DNA of 64,000 bases from Delphinus delphis (taxonomy: Eukaryota; Chordata; Mammalia; Artiodactyla; Delphinidae): NCBI RefSeq assembly GCF_949987515.2, contig NC_082699.1, positions 75,612,281-75,676,280 on the forward strand, in the 5' to 3' direction. A program made the position numbers and the translations under genes. Positions 33,200-45,595 of the stretch are shown here, piece by piece. The notes below the pieces were generated by a model, which was given only the letters and a program-made list of their open reading frames with translations, was not told the DNA's origin and made no database searches. Position 1 is the first letter of the stretch. Every line of letters begins with the position of its first letter.

Positions 33200-33395
33200 A
33201 AGGATATAAATATATAGATAATGCATATTCACATATACATATAATTTCAGTGTAAAATATTTTCATGTATAAAATATATTTAAATCACATATCTGTTATG
33301 TATTTTGTGTATATTATATATTCATATATACATATATAGGTATATATATGTATTTCAAAGGGTATAGATATGATTATACACACACACACACCCCC
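33200..33395. repeat. AT-rich low-complexity tract with CA run
   Basis: Irregular ATAT/TATAC repeats, ending in a short CA run at 33378-33392. It adjoins the inverted repeat. Confidence 0.8.
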
Positions 33396-33559
33396 ATACA
33401 ATTTGTACTGTGTGTGGTGGCCATTGTGCTTACCTCCCCTGTTATACTCAAAGCATGCTTGAGACCTAAGAGGGCACAGAAATCTTGCTAAATGGTCAAT
33501 GGACCTTAATGTGCTATCACGCCTGCTCTTGTTCTCGATAACCCTCCGCTGGGTCTGAG

Positions 33560-33830
33560 TTGCGCCATGAGCCCCGGAATGTCCTATGAGCACTTGAACC
33601 CATGGGGTACTGAAGGCTCCGACACCCTCCCTCCCTTCCTCTCTAATAAATCCCACTCTATCCTTTGAGGTCAATCCTGAGTTCCATCTCCTCCATGAAG
33701 CTTCTTTCAATTTTCTGGACCACAGTGAGTATCCCATTTCTTTGGACTCTTGGGACCACACACATTGTATATGTAATCCTATATTTCCTTCTGAAAATGC
33801 TTGCATAAGAGACTTCCCATCTACCGAATG
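33560..33830 (+). mobile_element. L2-like repeat
   Basis: GAGGTCAATCCTGAGTTCC, ATCTCCTCCATGAAGCTTC, TTTCAATTTTCTGGACCAC and CATTGTATATGTAATCC resemble part of L2. Confidence 0.4.
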
Positions 33831-33899
33831 CCTTTTCTTTTTTGTACTTACTGACCCTTGTTCTCAGGATAAGACTAATTCCTTTTCAATCAGTTAACT

Positions 33900-33990
33900 T
33901 CCCCCCAAATCAGCTTCCTCATTTTTAAATGGTGGTGATAATGTGCCAACTTTTTGGATCATTGTAAAGATTAAATGAGTTACAAATTAA
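33900..33990 (+). mobile_element. MIR SINE core fragment
   Basis: CAGCTTCCTCATTTTTAAAT, GGTGGTGATAATG and ATTGTAAAGATTAAATGAG match the MIR core and 3' side. Confidence 0.6.
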
Positions 33991-34233
33991 AAAGAAAAAA
34001 CATATATCTACCTAAGGTGTTTTCATGGAAGCATCCTTTCCTTTGAAGTCATTCTCTCACCCAGAAGTGACTCTTCCTTCTGCCGGTGACTAGATACAAT
34101 TCCTCAAGGATCCTCTGCCACTTCAAACATTTGGTTGCATAAGAATAATTTCTAAATAGTATAATTCTACTTAACAACTCCCTCTCTGGAAAACAGAGAA
34201 GCTCGGGGAATCCTGAGGGGTATTTTACCCGTA

Positions 34234-34542
34234 CTCAGTGTACTTTATTTTATTTTATTTTTTTAACATCTTGATTGGAGTATAATTGCTTTACAATGGT
34301 GTGTTAGTTTCTGCTTTATAACAAACTGAATCAGCTATACATACACATGTGTTTCCATATCTCTTCCCTCTTGCGTCTCCCTCCCTCCCACCCTCCCTAT
34401 CCTGCCCCTCTAGATGGTCACAAAGCACTGAGCTGAGCTCCCTGTGCTATGCGGCTGCTTCCCACTAGCTCTCTATTTTGCATTTGGTAGTGTATATGTG
34501 TCCATGCCTCTCTCTCACTTTGTCACAGCTCAGTGTACTTTA
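34234..34542 (-). mobile_element. LINE-1 3' end with exact 14-bp target duplication
   Basis: CTCAGTGTACTTTA is repeated exactly at 34234-34247 and 34529-34542. The 281-bp insert is antisense LINE-1 3' UTR: a (TTTTA)n tail, AACATCTTGATTGGAGTATA, GTGTTAGTTTCTGCTTTATA, CTCCCTCCCTCCCACCCTCC and AGCACTGAGCTGAGCTCCC. The insertion is 5'-truncated and looks recent. Confidence 0.92.
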
Positions 34543-34544
34543 GT

Positions 34545-36045
34545 CCTCTCAGACCAACTCCATGCATTCTTCCCTCCTGCTCGTGTTTGAAGAACCTGTT
34601 ATTCCACTAGTTTCTGCCAAAGACACATGCCGATGCCACGACTTTCCCTTAAACAGAGCAGCCTGGGCCAATGTCTATTTTTGGAGTCCCTCATGTCTGG
34701 AGGCCTAACTCCAATTGTTGCAAATGTGCTGTGTCCGTCAGGAGAGGCTGTTCTGTGGCATAATAACACACAATGCCAAATCCTAATGGACAACAAAATT
34801 TATTTCTTGTGCTTCCAATATCTGCTGCAGCTCCAGTCAACGCATGGTCAAGTTTTCTGCAAGTGGTGACTCTGAGAAGGGATGCTTCAAATGTGTGTCG
34901 CTTCCTTCCCAAGCATCCTTTCGTGATTGCTGCAGCAAAAGAAAGGAGCCTGGATGGGAAAATCAAGCGCGAGCCCTTAAATGTTTCAGCTGCAAGTGCA
35001 CACGTCACCTCCTGATGCAACCAAGTGCCGGGAACTATTCACACGGAACCACTGTGCTGAAAGGGAATGAGAAAGGTAGTCTTCCACGCGAATGAGAAAG
35101 ATTGGAAGCACTAAGAATGTCTACCAAAGATCGCTAGTGTAACTTTCAGTTCCTCCTTCAGTTTTTCTGCAGTTTTTTTGCCCCTTAAGATTCAAAATTT
35201 TCTTCTGAGCTACCATTCTGTGTAACTGTACTCATCGTATAAAGACTTGAATAAGACCTCCAACTCAACATGACGAAATCACATCCATCTGCTTTTTCCC
35301 AAACCTCTCACTGGTCTCAGGTTCTTTATCTCAGTAAATGGTACCACTATTAGCAAGTGTCTAATGTCAGAAACCCAGAGGTCATATTTCTGTCTGGCCT
35401 CAAACCCCATTCTCTTCCTAAGACACACTGTTAAGCAATGAGGACCTAATTAACACCTGCTGGGATGAACTGCAGAGAGATGGATAAATGTAGAGAAATC
35501 CTTGGGTGAGTTGAAGGAGAAAGTTCTGAAATCTGAGAGGACGTGGGTGGCCGCTCACAAGTATTTCTTGAGATGTTTAATGTCAATGAGAAGTAACGAT
35601 ATTCCTTTCCTAAAGACCACTGAATGCATATGGTAGGAAGATGCACGGCTCTAACAAATATTAGTGGAGCCGTCTGAGCCATACGCCCGGAAAAATAAGT
35701 GGAAATCAAGAATGAAAATTTCTAAAAACAGAACACCATCTCCAGGCTACACTGCTCTATCTTCTGGGAAATAAGCAAGGGAACACGGAGAGATCATCAT
35801 TGACATGTTGGCACCTGCCATCTTTTATCTCCACCAGATGATGCCCAGTTTTGGATATTTGAAAAGTTATTCTGACCTCGAATTGACCTTAAATCTGTCC
35901 ACATTGCCGCAGGAAGAAACAAATACAATTGTTTAAGCATTCACAGTAGGATCATTACGAGGGAAAATGAAAGCTAATCTTGATGCCAGGCTCTGTTACC
36001 TCGTCTGCAAGAAGACCCAGAAAGTAGCTACCAGTCTTTGGTTCA
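34545..36045. other. Unassigned sequence
   Basis: Several 65-109-codon frames overlap on both strands at 34599-35095, with none recognisable. No repeat was recognised either, so this block looks more unique than its neighbours. Confidence 0.4.
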
Positions 36046-36049
36046 CTTC

Positions 36050-36300
36050 TTTCTGCCAGTCTCTGTCCAAGGCTTCACCTGTGTTGTCTTACTTACCCCT
36101 CATTGTATTAAACAGCACAACTGGACGAGACAGTTACGTGCTTCTCCAATTTGCAAATAAGGCACCTAAGACACGGCAGAGGTTTTGTTACTATTTGCTA
36201 ATGCTTAGTAAGTGTTTATTATGTGGCAGACTCTGTACTACCTGGTTCCTGAATTTACCAGCTCAATCCTCTACCCTGTTGCACTCAGACGCTCTCTGAG
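36050..36300 (-). mobile_element. MIR-like fragments
   Basis: CTCATTGTATTAAACAGCA, TTTGCAAATAAGGCACCTAA and AGTAAGTGTTTATTATGTGG fit antisense MIR ends, perhaps two partial copies in tandem. Confidence 0.4.
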
Positions 36301-36714
36301 GAAGATGTACTCTGACTGGTGACAGATGAGTCTGATCCCCTTCCTTCTAGTATCATTGCCATCTTAGAACGATATGTTTCTAGCACCTCAGGGCAAAGGA
36401 GGGAAAATGTGAGACTTAGCAGGGATATTGTAGGGGCTTGTCCTGGAAGTGGAGAACATTATTTTTACATTCCACTGGACATAAATCAGTCTCATGGTCC
36501 CAGTCTCACTGCCTCTCTGGGAAATGTCAGGCTCACACCTAGCCAGAAAGAGAAACGTTCTCTGCAGATCACAAGCTAAGAAAAAGGACCTAGACGTCAA
36601 TTGTTAGAAACATCAGCTAGTGGCTTTTCCTCTCCTGATCTGGCGCTCAGTCCTGATGGAGATTGTGTTCCCTCTTATAAATGAGGGAACACACAATTAT
36701 ACAAGGGAGGAGGG

Positions 36715-36845
36715 GCTAAAAACGTGGACTTTTGGAGTCATACAAACCATGGGTTCTAAATCTGTCTTTGCCATTTATGAATTCTGTGACAGGAGGCAAG
36801 TTGCGTAATGGTATCGCACCCAGTTCCTTAGCTATAAAATCATAC
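36715..36845 (+). mobile_element. MIR SINE fragment
   Basis: TTTTGGAGTCATACAAACCA, GGGTTCTAAATCTGTC, CATTTATGAATTCTGTGAC and CAAGTTGCGTAATGG match the MIR tRNA-proximal half. Confidence 0.6.
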
Positions 36846-36854
36846 ATTGTTTTT

Positions 36855-37175
36855 AGCAATTATTGGTTCTTAAAACCAAGATTACTATGTACTTAGGAAA
36901 CAAAGATGAACAAAGATAGATATCCCCCACTCTCATGAAAGTTATATAGTAGCAAAGAAAGCAGCCAGTAATAAGATAATCAATAATCATAAACATAAAT
37001 GGAAAGTTATATTAGTTATGAATGTGAACAAGCCTGTGTGCGTGATAAGTGGAAAGCATAAGAGGGCATTTTTCATAAAAGTTGGTGAAGAATTTTCCGA
37101 CATGGTTATAATTGCTGTGAGCTCTGAAGGAACAGGGCAATGGGAAATGGGTGGGCTACAAAGGAACGTGGGAGC
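36855..37175 (+). mobile_element. Ancient repeat, L2-like family not certain
   Basis: ACTATGTACTTAGGAAACAA, GATGAACAAAGATAGATATC, CACTCTCATGAAAGTTATAT, GATAAGTGGAAAGCATAAG and CTCTGAAGGAACAGG resemble the family also present at 53820-54425. Confidence 0.4.
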
Positions 37176-37414
37176 TATTTTCAAAGAGATGAAATAAGTG
37201 CTTGAACTGGTAGAGGCGAATCTCTGTTCTTCTTACATTAACAGATGCGGTAAAGAAAATAAAAGTTATGAATGTTTTCTTCTAATACTGTGTACAGAGA
37301 AAAGACACTATTTCACAATTCACCTGCCACCTAGCAAACAAAAACAAAAGCGAAACCTCTCTTCCCTGAAAGGCAATAAGCACTGCTTTAACAAACAAAT
37401 CCGTGTACGGATGA

Positions 37415-37480
37415 CATTATATTATAATATCATTATATATTATATTATATTATAATATAATATTAACTTATATTAACTTA
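37415..37480. repeat. AT-rich palindromic repeat
   Basis: Irregular ATTATATTATAATATC units are strongly self-complementary, followed by a direct repeat of TATTAACTTA. Confidence 0.75.
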
Positions 37481-37589
37481 GTCTATCTCTGACATTCTAC
37501 GTATGTAACTGCAGGACATCTTACACTGGGGCGCAGACTCAAGCCTGAGAAATCTGTAGTTTCTGAGCTTTTCTACTTGTGTGTTAGTT

Positions 37590-37705
37590 TCAACCAGTCT
37601 GTCTTTTGTCCCCGAGAGATGGATCGCACCTCAACTGCTTTTTGCTCCAAAGGAGTGGCACAGTACCTAGTACACAGTTAGTGCAAAATTCCTATTAGTT
37701 CTTGC
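37590..37705 (+). mobile_element. L2 3' end fragment
   Basis: GTCCCCGAGAGATGGATCGC, GGCACAGTACCTAGTACACA and GTTAGTGCAAAATTCC resemble the L2 3' end. Confidence 0.4.
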
Positions 37706-39050
37706 CCTTGAACTTCACATCCCTAGAGGCCGAGATAGGAATAGAGCTGCCACCATATGCCACCCAGGCTATATCAACCAAATGCAGATTTCAACTGAGA
37801 TATCTCTAATTCGGTCTGGGAAGCTAGAGGTATATCTCCCTTGATGACACCTCTGTCTGAGTGTTTCAGGACTGTGTGTCTCATTGGGCTGTATCGGCAA
37901 CATCGTGGATTCCTGGTCATCATCTGAAGTCTGCTGAACCTCGATTTGGTGAATCACTGTGCCCCAAATCTAAAAGTCTTCAGGCCCACGTACAGTGTCC
38001 TTTGTGGTTACTAAGAATTGTGCAAATTGAGAAAGCATGTTAATTTAAGTAGGAACGAGGCATATCTGGTACTTATATAGTATCTTTATTTTCTTCATAT
38101 TTTTTTTTCAAATTCCAGATGAGAATTACAAATTGAAGTTGAGCATGCCTTTCCATATTAGCTTTAAAAGTTTGTATTCCATAAAGTAGTTGACAAGTTT
38201 GGGGGTGAGACGATACCTGTATTCTAGCCTCATTCTTACCACTCTTCAGAAGAGGACATTGGATTCAATGAGCAATGGGCACGAATATTGGTTTTGTCCC
38301 TTTTCACTTTTTAACTGCTAAAAGATTTAAGTAACATGATATCCCTAAAACACCCGCACAGTAGCAATCGCTTCACAAGCCGGAGATAGATAACAGATAC
38401 ATTTTGACGTGTATGCCCAGTTCCATTCATTTGTTGATCATGCCTGCAGGGTTATATATAAAATTTGGAAGCTACATCTGGGCTCAGCAGAGAAATGCCA
38501 TGATGAATTGGTGTTGTCTGTGAGCGCCATGAAGAAGACACTTGATGAAGGAGGCATGTGGCAGCCCAAGATTTACTTATTTTTCATCCCTGTAAAAAGC
38601 AATTAATGTGACTTCCCACATTCCATAATGTCCTTTGGCATCAGTGACCTCATCAGTTTGATGGGTAGAGTCATATCTACCATATGTGCATCCCAAGGTG
38701 ACAGGAGCTTCGGCTGAGTTGACGCTTGTGAAAACTCTTATAAAGGTAGGAAATTGAAAAAAAATCAGGATGAATATTTTTTGTAGCATTGTTTAATCAT
38801 TCACTGATCATAGAGTGGCTTATAGAAGCATAATTTCATTGTGTCACAAAACCTCAGGTTAGTAGTGCAAAATTAGAAGAAACATTTTCATGGAAACCAA
38901 ATAAGTCTACTTGGACTGCATGGCCCTTCTCCCAGGATCCAGACTCTTTATCATGGCAGAAACTCCTGACGTTATCCGGCACTGATCTATACCTCTGAAA
39001 ACAGCTCTCAGGTCTCTACCTCTGCGTGCTCCTATTTATGTTTATAAACA
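37706..39050. other. Unassigned sequence
   Basis: No gene or repeat recognised. Confidence 0.4.
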
Positions 39051-39694
39051 TGGCAACTTTCTCAAAATAGAAAACTGGTCTGATGGGTTCCTGTCAGTAG
39101 CCCTAGGGCTCATAGAGTCTGGCACATAGTAGGCCAGCAGAAACATTTATATAACCTTTTTGGGAGTCAGCCCTGTAGGTAAGCAGCTGCTCAGCGGACT
39201 CAAGGCTTTGTTGTCACAGGCAACACAATTCTATTTCATGACAAGGTGTGTGCAGGAGGGTGAAGACTGGTGACGAGTGAGCAGGTAGGGGATTGAGGCA
39301 GCTCTCTGCTATCCTCTGGTCTACCAATGTGTGCACAGGAAGACTCCTTCCTATGGCTGGTGAAGCCAGACCAGCCTCCTGAATCACAGAACCCTGGTAT
39401 TGGGCTCACGTGCCGCGACCCCAAGGAAAGGACAGGTATTTCAAAGTTGAGGTGCAGTCCTAGAGGGATTATGACTGCTTGACAAAGCAAGTAGGAAAGG
39501 TGGATGCCTTGGCCTGACAGCCTCTAAACCGATTTTATTCCTGACTTCTTTCCTGACTCACTCTTATGCATTTACCGCATTGCAACCTCTGGTGCTGTTT
39601 TAAAATCGAAAATGATTGAAGGCATTGGTCTGTTTTTGTTTCATAACATTTGACAGCCCCCAGGGCCTTCTTTCAGGTTGTGAAACTCTTCCCC

Positions 39695-40060
39695 ACTGTA
39701 TGCATTGACATGTAACTTCCCCTTTGTTTGGGGTACTTTTTCCCCTACTCTGTACATATCTGGCTCCCTTTCACCTTTTCTCTTTAAAATGCAGTTCACT
39801 CCAACCATCCTATCAAAATAGGCACCTTATGCTTTTCTCTGTTATGACCCACTATTTGTTTTCTTCCTATCGCAACAATTCATTATTATCTATTCTCTGA
39901 TTTGCTTATATTTTGTTAGCCATCACCCTTACTAGTCTGGAAATTGAATAAAATCAAAGATTATGTGTTTGACCTTCCTTTCAATATAGGTATTTATAAT
40001 AGAATCTTGCCCAAACCGTTACTGAATGCACGTGGTAGGTCTTAATAAAATTTTCCACAA
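39695..40060 (+). mobile_element. L2 3' region
   Basis: AATGCAGTTCACTCCAACC, CACCTTATGCTTTTCTCTG, CCTTACTAGTCTGGAAATTG and TGAATGCACGTGGTAGGTC follow the L2 3' layout. The purine run at 40061-40147 begins where it ends. Confidence 0.45.
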
Positions 40061-40147
40061 GGAAGAACAGGAGCTAGAAAGAAAGGTAGGAAGGGAGGAA
40101 AGAAGAAAGGAAGGAAAGAAGGAAGACAGGAAAGGAAGAAGGAAGCA
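40061..40147. repeat. GAAG purine repeat
   Basis: Imperfect GGAAG/AAAGG units, all purine except for a few bases. Confidence 0.88.
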
Positions 40148-40224
40148 ACAGACAAACTCATGACGTCAAGGAGAGCTGTGAGCCACTGTTGTATAAGAGT
40201 CATCACGACTGATGTTCCTTTCAT

Positions 40225-40480
40225 CCTTCAACATCAAGTTCAAATGACATCTTTATGAAGCCATGCCCAATGCCCACAGGTAGTATGGGGTGCCCCCTTC
40301 TCTCTGCTCCTGTCACATTCATTCTGCATCTTTGGAAAGAATAGCCAAACAAGAATTGTAACCCTATGTGATGTCCTTCCACCAAGAAAACCTTGATGAT
40401 AGAGAGAATGTCTTATTAATCTCTAAATCCTAGCACACTGTGTGGGTTAGTGCATCATAATCAGACAATAAAGTTAACTG
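40225..40480 (+). mobile_element. L2-like repeat
   Basis: TCAAGTTCAAATGACATC, TATGAAGCCATGCCCAATGC, ATAGAGAGAATGTCTTATTA and CCTAGCACACTGTGTGGG match the L2 order. Confidence 0.45.
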
Positions 40481-41085
40481 TACTTGTTGTTAATAGTAGT
40501 AGTTTTAGTGGTAGTATCATAAACTTAGTATTTTTCTTGTAAGATAAATTAAACCTTGATCTCTCCAACTCCATGTCTGTTGATGACCTGCCGTATTACT
40601 CAAGACACCAGCCTGTTAGACTGAGGCAACAGTTCTACTTCCTGTCCCTTTACATCCGTAGAGACTCTACCTCCTATGTGTCCTTTATAGCAACTCTTCT
40701 GAAATGTAATGTACAAAGTACCGGGAATCTTTTCAGAGTACAGATTCTGATTCAGTCTATCTGGGGTGGAGCCCAAGCCTCTGCATTTCTAACAAGCTCC
40801 CAGGGGAAGCTGATACTTCGAATATGCAAACCACACCAAGTAGCAAGGCTCTAACACACACTTCAATCCAGAGCGTCAACAGCAAAGCGATTTATCAACC
40901 TCTGCAGGAATTTTATTTTCTGTTGACAGGAAACCCCCCAGTCAGCCTAGAGCCATAATTCAGCGTCAAAACTAATTTCAGGTAAATTGAATGTTAATGG
41001 CAACCGCATAAACCACTGGTTACTGATTGGCCGTGAAAAACACAGAATTCGTGTTTTGTTGCAGTGACTGAAGTCTCTTGAATCA
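40481..41085. other. Unassigned sequence
   Basis: No gene or repeat recognised. Confidence 0.35.
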
Positions 41086-41089
41086 AACT

Positions 41090-41295
41090 ATTTACGCTTT
41101 TTCCTTGCTCTGCCTTTTGCTATTTATGGGACCCTGACAAGTCATAGGGTCCCTCTGAATTCCTGATTTCCTTACCTATCAACTAGGCATAGTAAAAACC
41201 CCTATCTGCTAGATTCCCTGCAGGGAATTAGCTACAGGCTGCATTGCCTTTAGCACAACTCCAGCAAAATATAAGCATTTCATTTTCAGCGAAAC
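41090..41295 (+). mobile_element. MIR-like SINE
   Basis: CCTTGCTCTGCCTTTTGC, CCCTCTGAATTCCTGATTTC and CAACTAGGCATAGTAAAAAC suggest MIR in sense; diverged. Confidence 0.4.
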
Positions 41296-42700
41296 CATTC
41301 CGAATTCTCACTAGGGAGAATTACTTATTCTTAACTCAGTGTTGCCAAAAAGAAAAGAGCCATGGCTAATAATGACCTGCTCCAGTTCTTTTTATCAGCT
41401 GGATATCTACACCTCTTCATCCCAGCAGGCTATGATTTGCTGAGGGATAAGCAGGGTTTGTATAACTGTTGTTGGAGGTCACGGAGAGGAAGTGACTGAC
41501 AGGTGAGCGGTACCCAGGCAATTGGAGGCTCCCCGCCTGCTCCCCTGTCCTGGGAACATATGCTCTGTCCCCCGTTTCCACAAAGGGAGCTCTTCCAAGG
41601 ACACTGCCTTGAGAGAAACGTGTTGTTAAGACCATCTGGACACTGCACATGACCGAGCCTTTCTATAAACCTTGAAGATGCTGGTTGGTGGGTGCGGAGA
41701 CCTGTTCATCTCTTAGCCCCAAATAAGACTTATATCTAAGTTCTTTGCTTATTCAGCCTGGCGCCTACCCAACTGGAGTGGCTGCCTCCTTCTTCCTTCT
41801 CTCCCTCTTCACGTTCAGGGTTCAACCTGTGAACCAACAGTATCCCAGGTGGATCAGTGCATTCTGCCTTGATTACTTGACTTTTGGAATAATTCAAAGT
41901 GGCTTTTTCACCTGTCTTAAGCATCGGACATTTTCAAAAGTTTCCTACCCACTAACATATCTCGCTGTCATCTATCCATCCACATTGCCAGGGCCCAGCA
42001 AAAGTGACTTCTTCAGAGAAGCCATTCAGATACCCACAAAGTTCTGTGTCCCTGTTTTCACCATCACTGGAAATCTGGGTGAATCTCCTCATGACACAGC
42101 TGAGGCAATTCCCTTGCAAGACTAGTTTGCAGGTCATGTGTGTATATATCGCTTTTTCTTTGACTCTAATGTGAAATTGCTGAACATTGATTAAAGAAAT
42201 CTAGAATAAGGGAGATGATAGTCCCTCTTTCTGTTGATAAGATCCTGTCGGGGTGAGTAAATTCCATTTTAGGCATTAGACTTCAGAAGCCACATAGACC
42301 TGCAGGAGAACATACAGACCCAACTATAAAGGTCTTGAAGTGAGTCGAAATCCTATTGTATAGGAAAGAGAAGAATGGACAGGCACATGGATAATCATAT
42401 TGGCATAATAACTGAACATTTCCCTGTGAAAGAACAGGCAAATTTCTCATAACGCCCTGAAGAAAATTATATGCTAAAGTAAAGCAAGGCGTAGTTCATA
42501 AAATATTTTTTGAGGATCCAACTTGTACAAAAAGTAGAATGGACTGACATAGTGGTAACAACTTCTCCAACACTTGAGAAGTCCAACCCCAGGCTGAAAA
42601 CCCATTAAGTGAGGTTGCTGGGTGATCAAAGCAACCATTTGAGGAAGAATTGCACTGGACAGCCTTCAACATTAGCTCTAAATTTGGAAATCTATAATTC
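41296..42700. other. Unassigned sequence
   Basis: A 126-codon plus-strand frame (41745-42125) has no recognisable domain, and overlapping frames on the other strand argue for chance. No repeat was recognised. Confidence 0.35.
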
Positions 42701-42704
42701 GGTC

Positions 42705-42805
42705 TGAAAGCCACAAGAAGGCAAAATCTATATCCTCTAGTCTCAGAGTAGGGCCCAGCACTTAGTGGATACTCAGTAAGGACATACAGAATGAGTGATT
42801 AGACC
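42705..42805 (+). mobile_element. L2 3' end fragment
   Basis: CTCTAGTCTCAGAGTAGGGC, CCAGCACTTAGTGGATACTC and AAGGACATACAGAATGAG match the L2 3' end. Confidence 0.45.
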
Positions 42806-43520
42806 TCTGTTTCATCCCCAGACCACAAGGGTCTAACCATCTGGCAGGTGCCCTAAACTTACCTGTTGACTAACAAATACCAAAACAAAATGTTAGGAGC
42901 CTTCTGGGTAGTGACTTAGATTTAAACAGCCAGAAAAGTTTGAACCAAGGACAATTCCTTATCCTAAATTTCCCATTCCAATTGTGAAGACACAAGCTAT
43001 AAATGTAATCGCCTAGAATTCACATTCATGTCATAACTATTTCTTACCCGGTGCCTATAACTGTCTCAATTATCTGGAATGGTTTAACACCACAGTCAAA
43101 AGTAAGCTAGAGTTGGCAATAACAATAAAACTAAAAAGGGTCCTGGCTACTTTATGACTCTGTGGAACCATTATGTTCCTCAGTATTCAAGTGAGGCAGA
43201 TAGCAAGAGGGCATTAAAATTTTAGCATCCTCAAACAATAGTATGGTTATTGCTTATTAATTATACCAAAGGAGCACAACTAATTGGTTTAATCGTTAGC
43301 ATTATGTATGTCAGCAACAGATCGGAGGAAGGCGATGGGCCACATAAAATTCTTTATAGGAACAACTGACACCATCTATTACCAGTTACGCAGCATCCCT
43401 AAGACAAATGAAAATAAACATAAGACACTGAGAAAGACCTTGATTCATCACCCTTTCATTTTGAATGTGGATTACAATTTGCGCCTCACAACAATCATTT
43501 TCACAGGGATTATTTTTTCA
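42806..43520. other. Unassigned sequence
   Basis: No gene or repeat recognised. Confidence 0.35.
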
Positions 43521-43524
43521 TCTT

Positions 43525-43610
43525 CAAAAACGAAACAAAACAAAACAAAAAACAAAGCAAAACAAAAAACGAGAGACACTTCAAGCTTTTTGTTGTTGTT
43601 GTTGTTGTTT
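43525..43610. repeat. CAAAA repeat followed by TTG repeat
   Basis: ACAAA-type units at 43525-43571 and (TTG)n at 43588-43610. Confidence 0.88.
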
Positions 43611-43689
43611 CTTAGCTCTCTTCTCCCAATGACAGTAAGGGGGACAAGAAGTGAAGGGCAAGAGAGAGAGAAATGTCTGGATCTTTGTC

Positions 43690-44090
43690 AGGTGTAGCTA
43701 TCGTAAGGAGGAATTTACGGATCAAAAGGTAAACATACTTTGAATTCCAAAAAATGCTGCCACATTGTTTTCCAGAAGCACTTCTGAAGTTCGTATTCCT
43801 ATCTTCATGTACTCTTGAACATACTACCCCCAGAAAGGTGATTATTTTAATTTTTTTCATTTATTTTAAATCTCCCATCTAATGGGTTGAAAATGGTATC
43901 TGATAGCTGTTTTAATTTGTATATCCTTTATTTCTAGTGCATTTTTCATTATGTCAAGTGTCTGTCATTTATATTTCTATAAATTATCTGCTCCTATCTT
44001 TAGCAATTATTTTAGTAAGTTGTTTTTTTTCTTCCATTAATGTAACAGCTATTTATATATTCTGGGTATCAGTCAATAAAAACCCACTAA
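43690..44090 (-). mobile_element. Old LINE-1 3' region
   Basis: The plus strand reads GGATCAAAAGGTAAACATAC, TGCTGCCACATTGTTTTCCA, TGGGTTGAAAATGGTATC, TTTTAATTTGTATATCC and TTTATATATTCTGGGTATC, antisense landmarks of an old LINE-1 3' region. Confidence 0.6.
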
Positions 44091-44094
44091 GCTG

Positions 44095-44345
44095 ACCAGA
44101 TGTTGGGATGATCAGACAAGGATGTTAAACCCTTGATAATGAACATGTTGAAGGACGTAAGTAAAAAATGGTTATGATGGGTAAACAAATGGGAAATCTC
44201 AAACCAAATGGAAATTATTAAGAAGCAAATTAATAGAACTATTAAATACAATATCTGAAATCATTTGGTTGGATTAACAGCAGGTGGTCACAACAGGAAA
44301 AAAAAGACAGTGAATTTAAAGAAAGAACAGTAGAAACTGTACAGT
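44095..44345 (+). pseudogene. LINE-1 ORF1 relic, coiled-coil part
   Basis: The plus strand carries a decayed copy of the ORF1 coiled-coil segment: GATGTTGGGATGATCAGAC, ACCAAATGGAAATTATTAAG, ACAATATCTGAAATCATTTG and GACAGTGAATTTAAAGAAAG. The frame is broken. It lies directly against an L1 3' region of opposite orientation, a second inversion-like L1 arrangement in this window. Confidence 0.6.
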
Positions 44346-44689
44346 CTAAAAGCAGAAATAAGAATGAATAAGCACATATATATTATATCTATGTCTCTAC
44401 CTATATCTATATGTAACTTTAATCTAAGGCTACCCAATCAACTTTTGTTTGAGCACTGTGTGTTCTAACCCCAATCACCTGCTCAAGACTTGCCCTCTGG
44501 TATCTGCTCTCTTGATCCAATACTATCAATTTCTAATTCATTGCTTGAATAGTATAAGCAACATAGCAGAATTTCTTAGAAGTTTGTTTATATTCAAGAT
44601 CCTATTTACCCATGCTCTATTCAACTCACTCCAATCTGGTTTTCATGTCCTCTGCTAATTTTTTTTCTCTCATCCCTTTATTCCATCCT

Positions 44690-45595
44690 AGCCCTGCTAC
44701 CTACTCTACTCCCACGTCTTTCTTATCACAGTAAATTGATCCATTTTTCTGCCAATTGCTTAAACAGGAAACATAAAAATCACCCTCAATCACTCCATTT
44801 CCGTCTCCCCTATCATCCAACCCATTGAAATGTTCTAAAGGTTTTAAACCTAAATATATGTTGATTCTGTTCTCTTCTCTCTACCACCGCTGCTACTGCT
44901 ATAGTCAAAATTATCATCATCTCCGCATGGAAGACATCAGTGATCTCCTAATTGGTTTTCTTCTTCCAGTCCTACCACCTACAATTTCTTATCCTCCAGA
45001 ATGATCTTTAATAAACAAAATTTGTGTCTTGTTACTTTTATGATTAAAACTCTCCATTGGCTTTTTTTAAACACTTAGAATCAAATCTAAACATCTTACC
45101 GTGCTTACAAAGCCGCATGTGATCTAGTCCTGACTACACCCCTGAGTTCAGTTCTAAGTGTTCTCCAACCTCCCATGATGACCCTGACACCCTTGCTTCC
45201 TTTCTGTTTCTTGAACACTCCAAGGTAATTCCTGCGTCAGGGACATTGGGATGTTTTTTTCCTATGCCTGAGGGTCTTCTGCCCTGGCTTATCAAATGGC
45301 TACCTTTCTCAGTATTCAAATATCAACTCAAATGTCACCTCTACACAGATGCTTTCTTTGTATAAAGCAACACATACAAACACATATACACACATACCAT
45401 GCACGCCTATTTCCTTCTTAAAATTTAGTGTGTTTTGAAGTGATTGTTTATGTATGTATTGTCTTGTCACTTGCACATGTATGATTGATGAGAACAGCAG
45501 TGCTGTCTGACCTGTTTACGGTTGTATTCATATTACTAAGAATGATCTTAAGTACAGAGTAGGCACTCGATACGTTTATAAAACGAATAAACAAA
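44690..45595 (+). mobile_element. Long L2 stretch
   Basis: About 0.9 kb follows the L2 order: CTCCTAATTGGTTTTCTTC, CCTCCAGAATGATCTTTAAT, ATTAAAACTCTCCATTGGC, AATCAAATCTAAACATCTTA, ATGTGATCTAGTCCTGACTA, AACACTCCAAGGTAATTCC, AACTCAAATGTCACCTC and GTACAGAGTAGGCACTCGAT near the end. A CA-rich patch at about 45365-45400 interrupts it. Confidence 0.55.

Noticed and set aside
33285..33806. 173-codon minus-strand frame
   Set aside because: One end is AT/CA low-complexity sequence and the rest overlaps an L2-like repeat; no domain is seen.
34599..35095. Cluster of overlapping frames on both strands
   Set aside because: Six frames of 65-109 codons overlap on opposite strands with no recognisable domain. 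The block is simply richer in GC than its surroundings.
43308..43697. 129-codon Lys-rich frame
   Set aside because: Its middle is the CAAAA and TTG simple repeats; no domain is visible.
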